Positions 59,189 through 64,000 of a DNA stretch of 64,000 bases are shown in pieces. The stretch lies in contig NZ_NIHD01000001.1 in the NCBI RefSeq assembly GCF_002806975.1, positions 496,001 to 560,000 of the forward strand, given 5' to 3'. The notes under the pieces were generated by a model. The model was given only the letters and a program-made list of their open reading frames with translations, was not told the origin of the DNA and did no database searches. Both the position numbers and the translations under genes were made by a program. Numbering within the stretch: the stretch's first letter is position 1; the number at the start of each line of letters is the position of its first letter. The stretch comes from Marinobacter aromaticivorans (GTDB lineage Bacteria > Pseudomonadota > Gammaproteobacteria > Pseudomonadales > Oleiphilaceae).

Positions 59189-59493
59189 ACACTGAAACTC
59201 CCCGGGCGCAGCTGGAGGCGGGCGTGTTGTCCGTCTCCGGTGCAATCGATGCCCACAATGTCGTTCCCTTGCGCGCAGAGGGTGAACGGCTGATCAGGAC
59301 CGCCGGTGACAGCCTGACAGTGGATCTTGCAGGCTTGTCCACAACGCACAGCGTCATTTTGTCCATGCTCCTTTGTTGGAGCCGGCTGGCAGAAAAACAG
59401 GGCGTTTCCCTGACATTTAAAGGCGCGCCGGAACGGCTCGTTTCCCTTGCCGCTTTGAGCAATCTCGAGGATTGGTTACAATCCCGCCCCTGA
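59185..59493 (+). CDS. mlaB: STAS-domain protein MlaB
   Basis: 102-residue cytoplasmic STAS protein that stabilises MlaF in the transporter. LSVSGAIDAHNVVPLRAEGE and LTVDLAGLSTTHSVILSMLL, the latter around the conserved threonine/serine, fit. Sequence conservation in this family is low, so the operon position carries much of the weight. Confidence 0.88.
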   Translation: MNTETPRAQLEAGVLSVSGAIDAHNVVPLRAEGERLIRTAGDSLTVDLAGLSTTHSVILSMLLCWSRLAEKQGVSLTFKGAPERLVSLAALSNLEDWLQSRP

Positions 59494-59518
59494 TTTACAA
59501 AATACCCGAGGATTTATT

Positions 59519-61052
<1,534 letters not shown>

Positions 61053-61081
61053 CAGACACAAACGGGGAACCGCAAAGACCC

Positions 61082-61720
61082 ATGACAGATTCCATTACCA
61101 TCGCTTTGTCGAAGGGGCGAATCCTGGAAGAAACCCTGCCATTGCTGGCGGAAGCCGGCATTGAGCTGATTGACGATATCAAAAAATCCCGCAAACTGGT
61201 GTTTTCCACCACGGACCCGAATGTGCGGGTGCTTGTTATCCGCGCCACCGATGTGCCCACCTATGTGCAGTACGGTGGTGCCGATCTGGGCGTAACCGGT
61301 AAAGACGTGCTGATGGAGCATGGCGGTGATGGGCTCTATGAACCCCTGGATCTGAACATTTCCCGCTGCCGTTTGATGACGGCGGGCCCCAAGGGGAAGA
61401 CCCCGCCTGCCGGGCGCATCCGGGTGGCAACCAAGTTCGTGGATATCGCCCGTCGTTATTACGCAGCCCAGGGCCGGCAGGCCGATATCATCAAGCTTTA
61501 TGGTGCGATGGAGCTGGCGCCGATTCTCGGGTTGGCCGACGAGATCGTTGATATTGTGGATACCGGGAATACTCTGAAAGCCAATGGCCTGGAGGCGCGG
61601 GAGCTGATTGATAATATCAGCACCCGGTTGGTGGTGAACCGTGCGTCCATGAAGATGAAACATCAGCAGATTAACCCCATCATTGAGAAGATGGCGGCGG
61701 CTGTGGATAAGCGCCGCTAG
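61082..61720 (+). CDS. hisG: ATP phosphoribosyltransferase, short form
   Basis: First enzyme of histidine synthesis, 212 residues. The sequence [37 protein letters not shown] and [18 protein letters not shown] are typical. It lacks the C-terminal regulatory domain of long HisG, so a HisZ partner is expected elsewhere. ATG 61082 was preferred over the GTG at 61049 that overlaps the murA stop. It follows murA, as in Pseudomonas. Confidence 0.95.
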   Translation: MTDSITIALSKGRILEETLPLLAEAGIELIDDIKKSRKLVFSTTDPNVRVLVIRATDVPTYVQYGGADLGVTGKDVLMEHGGDGLYEPLDLNISRCRLMTAGPKGKTPPAGRIRVATKFVDIARRYYAAQGRQADIIKLYGAMELAPILGLADEIVDIVDTGNTLKANGLEARELIDNISTRLVVNRASMKMKHQQINPIIEKMAAAVDKRR

Positions 61721-61879
61721 GGTTAAATCAAGCATTGTGCAGGAAGAGCTTTGAGCGTTAACTCTTGCGTATGTAGCAGTTGGTGTTTGAACGCTCTTCG
61801 TGAACACTTCCACGGGCCCGGGAGTAGCCACGTACAGCGTCTAAATAGTAAATCTATAATCCAAAGCAGGATTTAAGCA
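61721..61879 (+). other. Gap between hisG and hisD
   Basis: About 160 bp without a gene between two genes that are otherwise in one transcription unit. A weak inverted pair, GAGCGTT and AACGCTC (about 61755 and 61790), is present. No PAL element is found here. A GGAAGAGC-like run near 61742 has no following start codon. Confidence 0.4.
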
Positions 61880-63187
61880 ATGACCCTGAACATCAAAAGG
61901 TTGAACGCTTCCCAAAGTGACTTCGACAGTGAACTGGCCACGCTGTTGGCTTGGGATGACAGTGTTGATCATCAGGTGAACGAGTCGGTGCGTCATATCC
62001 TGCATGAGGTGAAAACCCGTGGTGATCAGGCGGTTCTGGAATTCACTGAGAAATTCGACCGGCTGAATGTTGGCAGTGTTGCAGAGCTGGAAATGAGTCA
62101 GAGTCGCCTGCAGCAGGCTCTGGAAGCCATTCCTCAGGATCAGCGCGTGGCGCTGGAGCAGGCTGCGGATCGGGTTCGGGATTATCACGAGCGTCAGAAC
62201 CAGAAGTCCTGGCAGTACAAAGATGAAGACGGCACGGTGCTGGGGCAGAAGGTGACGCCTCTGGATCGGGCGGGGCTGTATGTGCCGGGTGGCAAGGCGG
62301 CTTATCCTTCTTCTGTGCTGATGAACGCCATTCCTGCGAAAGTGGCTGGTGTGAGCGAGGTCATCATGGTGGTTCCCACTCCGGATGGCGTAGTGAATGA
62401 TCTGGTGCTGGCCGCCGCGGCCATTGCTGGCGTTGATCGGGTATTCACGGTAGGCGGAGCCCAGGCCGTTGGCGCGCTGGCCTATGGTACGGAAACCATC
62501 CCGGCTGTGGATAAAATCGTAGGCCCCGGCAATATTTTTGTAGCCACCGCAAAACGGGAAGTGTTTGGCACCGTAGGCATCGACATGATCGCCGGGCCCT
62601 CGGAAATACTGGTGATCTGCGACGGCAAAACCGACCCCGACTGGATCGCCATGGACCTGTTCTCCCAGGCCGAACACGACGAGCAAGCCCAGTCCATCCT
62701 CATCAGCCCGGATGCAGGCTTCCTCGATGCGGTAGAGGCGAGCATCAACAAACTGCTGCCCACCATGGAGCGCGCCGACATTATCCGCACGTCCATGGCC
62801 GACCGCGCGGCTCTCATACAGGTTGCAGACCTCAGCGAAGCAGCAAAGGTATCCAACCGGATAGCGCCCGAACACCTGGAGCTGTCTGTGGAAGATCCGG
62901 AAACCCTGCTGCAAGAAATCCGCCACGCCGGCGCCATCTTCATGGGTAGGTACACAGCCGAAGCTCTGGGCGACTACTGCGCCGGCCCGAACCACGTGCT
63001 GCCCACCAGCGGCACGGCCCGGTTCTCTTCGCCGTTGGGTGTTTACGACTTCCAGAAGCGCTCATCGATCATCGGTTTCAGCGCCAAAGGTGCTGACCGG
63101 ATGGGGCGGGTCGCTTCGGTTTTGGCGAGAGGTGAGGGGTTGACTGCCCACGCACGCTCCGCTGAGTATCGGGTTAAAAACGATTAG
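61880..63187 (+). CDS. hisD: Histidinol dehydrogenase
   Basis: Last enzyme of the histidine pathway, 435 residues, zinc- and NAD-dependent. Signatures include [20 protein letters not shown] and [20 protein letters not shown], followed by the active-site region RIAPEHLEL and the catalytic [17 protein letters not shown] 61880 is preceded by GCAGGATT. Confidence 0.97.
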   Translation: MTLNIKRLNASQSDFDSELATLLAWDDSVDHQVNESVRHILHEVKTRGDQAVLEFTEKFDRLNVGSVAELEMSQSRLQQALEAIPQDQRVALEQAADRVRDYHERQNQKSWQYKDEDGTVLGQKVTPLDRAGLYVPGGKAAYPSSVLMNAIPAKVAGVSEVIMVVPTPDGVVNDLVLAAAAIAGVDRVFTVGGAQAVGALAYGTETIPAVDKIVGPGNIFVATAKREVFGTVGIDMIAGPSEILVICDGKTDPDWIAMDLFSQAEHDEQAQSILISPDAGFLDAVEASINKLLPTMERADIIRTSMADRAALIQVADLSEAAKVSNRIAPEHLELSVEDPETLLQEIRHAGAIFMGRYTAEALGDYCAGPNHVLPTSGTARFSSPLGVYDFQKRSSIIGFSAKGADRMGRVASVLARGEGLTAHARSAEYRVKND

Positions 63188-63279
63188 TCTTACAGTCAGT
63201 TTGTGCATGGTTAGTTCTGGTTTTTGTACCTCATATGGGGTTTTAACCGGAAGCTAAGAATATATCACCGTAGCCTGCA

Positions 63280-63391
63280 GGCAGTTGGGGCGGGGTGTCG
63301 TCCGGGAATGTAGAGGGCCAGGGATGGCCCGAAACAAGCGCACATGGATGTGCTCGTAGCGTTTCCCGGACGACACCCCGCCCCAGCTGCC
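63280..63391 (-). repeat. PAL-11: type A palindrome, 29-bp arms, 54-nt core
   Basis: The arms at 63280-63308 and 63363-63391 match with one T-G change over 29 bp. The 54-nt core (63309-63362), in reverse orientation, contains GGGCCAGGGATGGCCC and CACATGGATGTG and is almost identical to PAL-10. The outer arm GGGGCGGGGTGTC is shared with the type B copies PAL-8 and PAL-9. It lies between hisD and hisC. Confidence 0.9.
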
Positions 63392-63411
63392 GTCTCCTCG
63401 GAGCAAAAAAG

Positions 63412-64000
63412 ATGAGCAAGTTCTGGAGCCCGGCGGTAAAAAATCTGGTCCCCTACGTACCAGGTGAACAACCAAAAATGGCCAACCTGGTAAAACTGAA
63501 CACCAACGAAAACCCCTATGGCCCCTCACCAAAAGTCATAGAAGCCATACAAGCCGAACTCAATGACAGCCTGCGCCTCTATCCGGACCCGGAAGGCGAA
63601 AGCCTGCGCCAAACCATCGCCGGCTACCACAACATAAAGCCCGAACAAGTCTTCCTCGGCAACGGCTCCGACGAAGTACTGGCCCACATATTTTACGCTC
63701 TGTTCCAGCACGGCCAGCCCATCCTGTTCCCGGATGTAACCTACAGCTTTTACCCGGTGTACTGCGGCCTCTATAACATCGAAGGCAAAACCGTACCCCT
63801 CACAGACAGCTTCGAAATCAATCCCGAAGACTACAGGCAGCCCAACGGTGGCATCATCTTCCCAAATCCCAATGCGCCAACGGGTTGTTACCTTGGTCTT
63901 GAACACGTAGAAACCATTCTTCAGACTAATCCGGAGCGGGTTGTTGTTGTTGACGAAGCCTACATTGACTTCGGTGGTGAAACCGCCATAACACTGGTAG
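63412..64000 (+). CDS. hisC: Histidinol-phosphate aminotransferase, N-terminal part (3' end outside window)
   Basis: The frame opens at ATG 63412 and is open to the window edge: 196 codons of an expected 350-370. The translation begins [20 protein letters not shown] and includes [26 protein letters not shown] and [14 protein letters not shown], the latter two around the PLP site. The PLP lysine lies beyond the window. It follows hisD, after PAL-11, and completes the order hisG-hisD-hisC seen in Pseudomonas. Confidence 0.95.
   Translation, partial: MSKFWSPAVKNLVPYVPGEQPKMANLVKLNTNENPYGPSPKVIEAIQAELNDSLRLYPDPEGESLRQTIAGYHNIKPEQVFLGNGSDEVLAHIFYALFQHGQPILFPDVTYSFYPVYCGLYNIEGKTVPLTDSFEINPEDYRQPNGGIIFPNPNAPTGCYLGLEHVETILQTNPERVVVVDEAYIDFGGETAITLV

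Overview
This window looks like the chromosome of a marine gammaproteobacterium, most probably Marinobacter or a close relative. That is an inference from protein character and gene order: the bioBFHCD, FlgC-like gene and paired acyl-CoA dehydrogenase block, the pycA/pycB/LysR block, and the lpt-rpoN-ptsN, mla-murA-his and gatCAB/mreBCD blocks are arranged much as in Pseudomonas. The DNA is gene-dense core chromosome. I see no prophage, integrase, insertion sequence, CRISPR array, rRNA or tRNA gene.

Layout. 1-4.3 kb: biotin operon (end of bioB, bioF, bioH, bioC, bioD) and a small flagellar-rod-like gene. 4.4-8.4 kb: two long acyl-CoA dehydrogenases, the first behind a promoter overlapped by two AAAC-N4-GTTT boxes. 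8.5-9.6 kb: a secreted endonuclease I and a small coiled-coil protein. 9.7-14.7 kb: leuS-lptE-holA, with a ybeL-type zinc-ribbon gene diverging from it. 14.9-20.5 kb: miaB-phoH-ybeY-corC-lnt on the minus strand. 20.9-23.8 kb: trmH, a YejK/NdpA nucleoid protein and a HigBA-like toxin-antitoxin pair. 24-27.1 kb: cysDN and a PilZ protein. 27.4-34.5 kb: rimO, two-subunit pyruvate carboxylase with a divergent LysR gene, and a beta-lactamase-fold/rhodanese protein. 34.7-38 kb: gatCAB. 38.3-46.8 kb: mreBCD-maf-rng-yhdP. 46.8-56.2 kb: a long minus-strand envelope and nitrogen-PTS block (kdsD, kdsC, lptC, lptA, lptB, rpoN, hpf, ptsN, rapZ, npr, mgtE, yjgA). 56.4-64 kb: mlaFEDCB-ibaG-murA-hisG-hisD-hisC, the last cut by the window edge.

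The most unusual content is intergenic. Eleven large palindromes, named PAL-1 to PAL-11 here, lie only between genes. Eight (type A) have a core of about 54 nt that itself forms two small hairpins with a shared TCC-containing tip; the core is enclosed by 24-29 bp arms. Arm sequences differ between copies, yet each copy stays self-complementary. Three (type B) have another core but can share outer-arm sequence with type A. Two nearly identical type B copies bracket the toxin-antitoxin pair. The copies sit between divergent, convergent and co-directional genes, so simple termination does not explain them all.

Other points: CysN carries a C-terminal tail that looks like an APS kinase domain without its P-loop; mreC appears to start at ATT; phoH appears to start at TTG; and several promoter regions hold clear inverted repeats (fadE, cysDN, toxin-antitoxin, pycA/LysR). 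The genes themselves are mostly conserved housekeeping functions: biotin supply and its user pyruvate carboxylase, outer-membrane assembly and lipid asymmetry, cell shape, tRNA and ribosome modification, sulfate activation and histidine synthesis.
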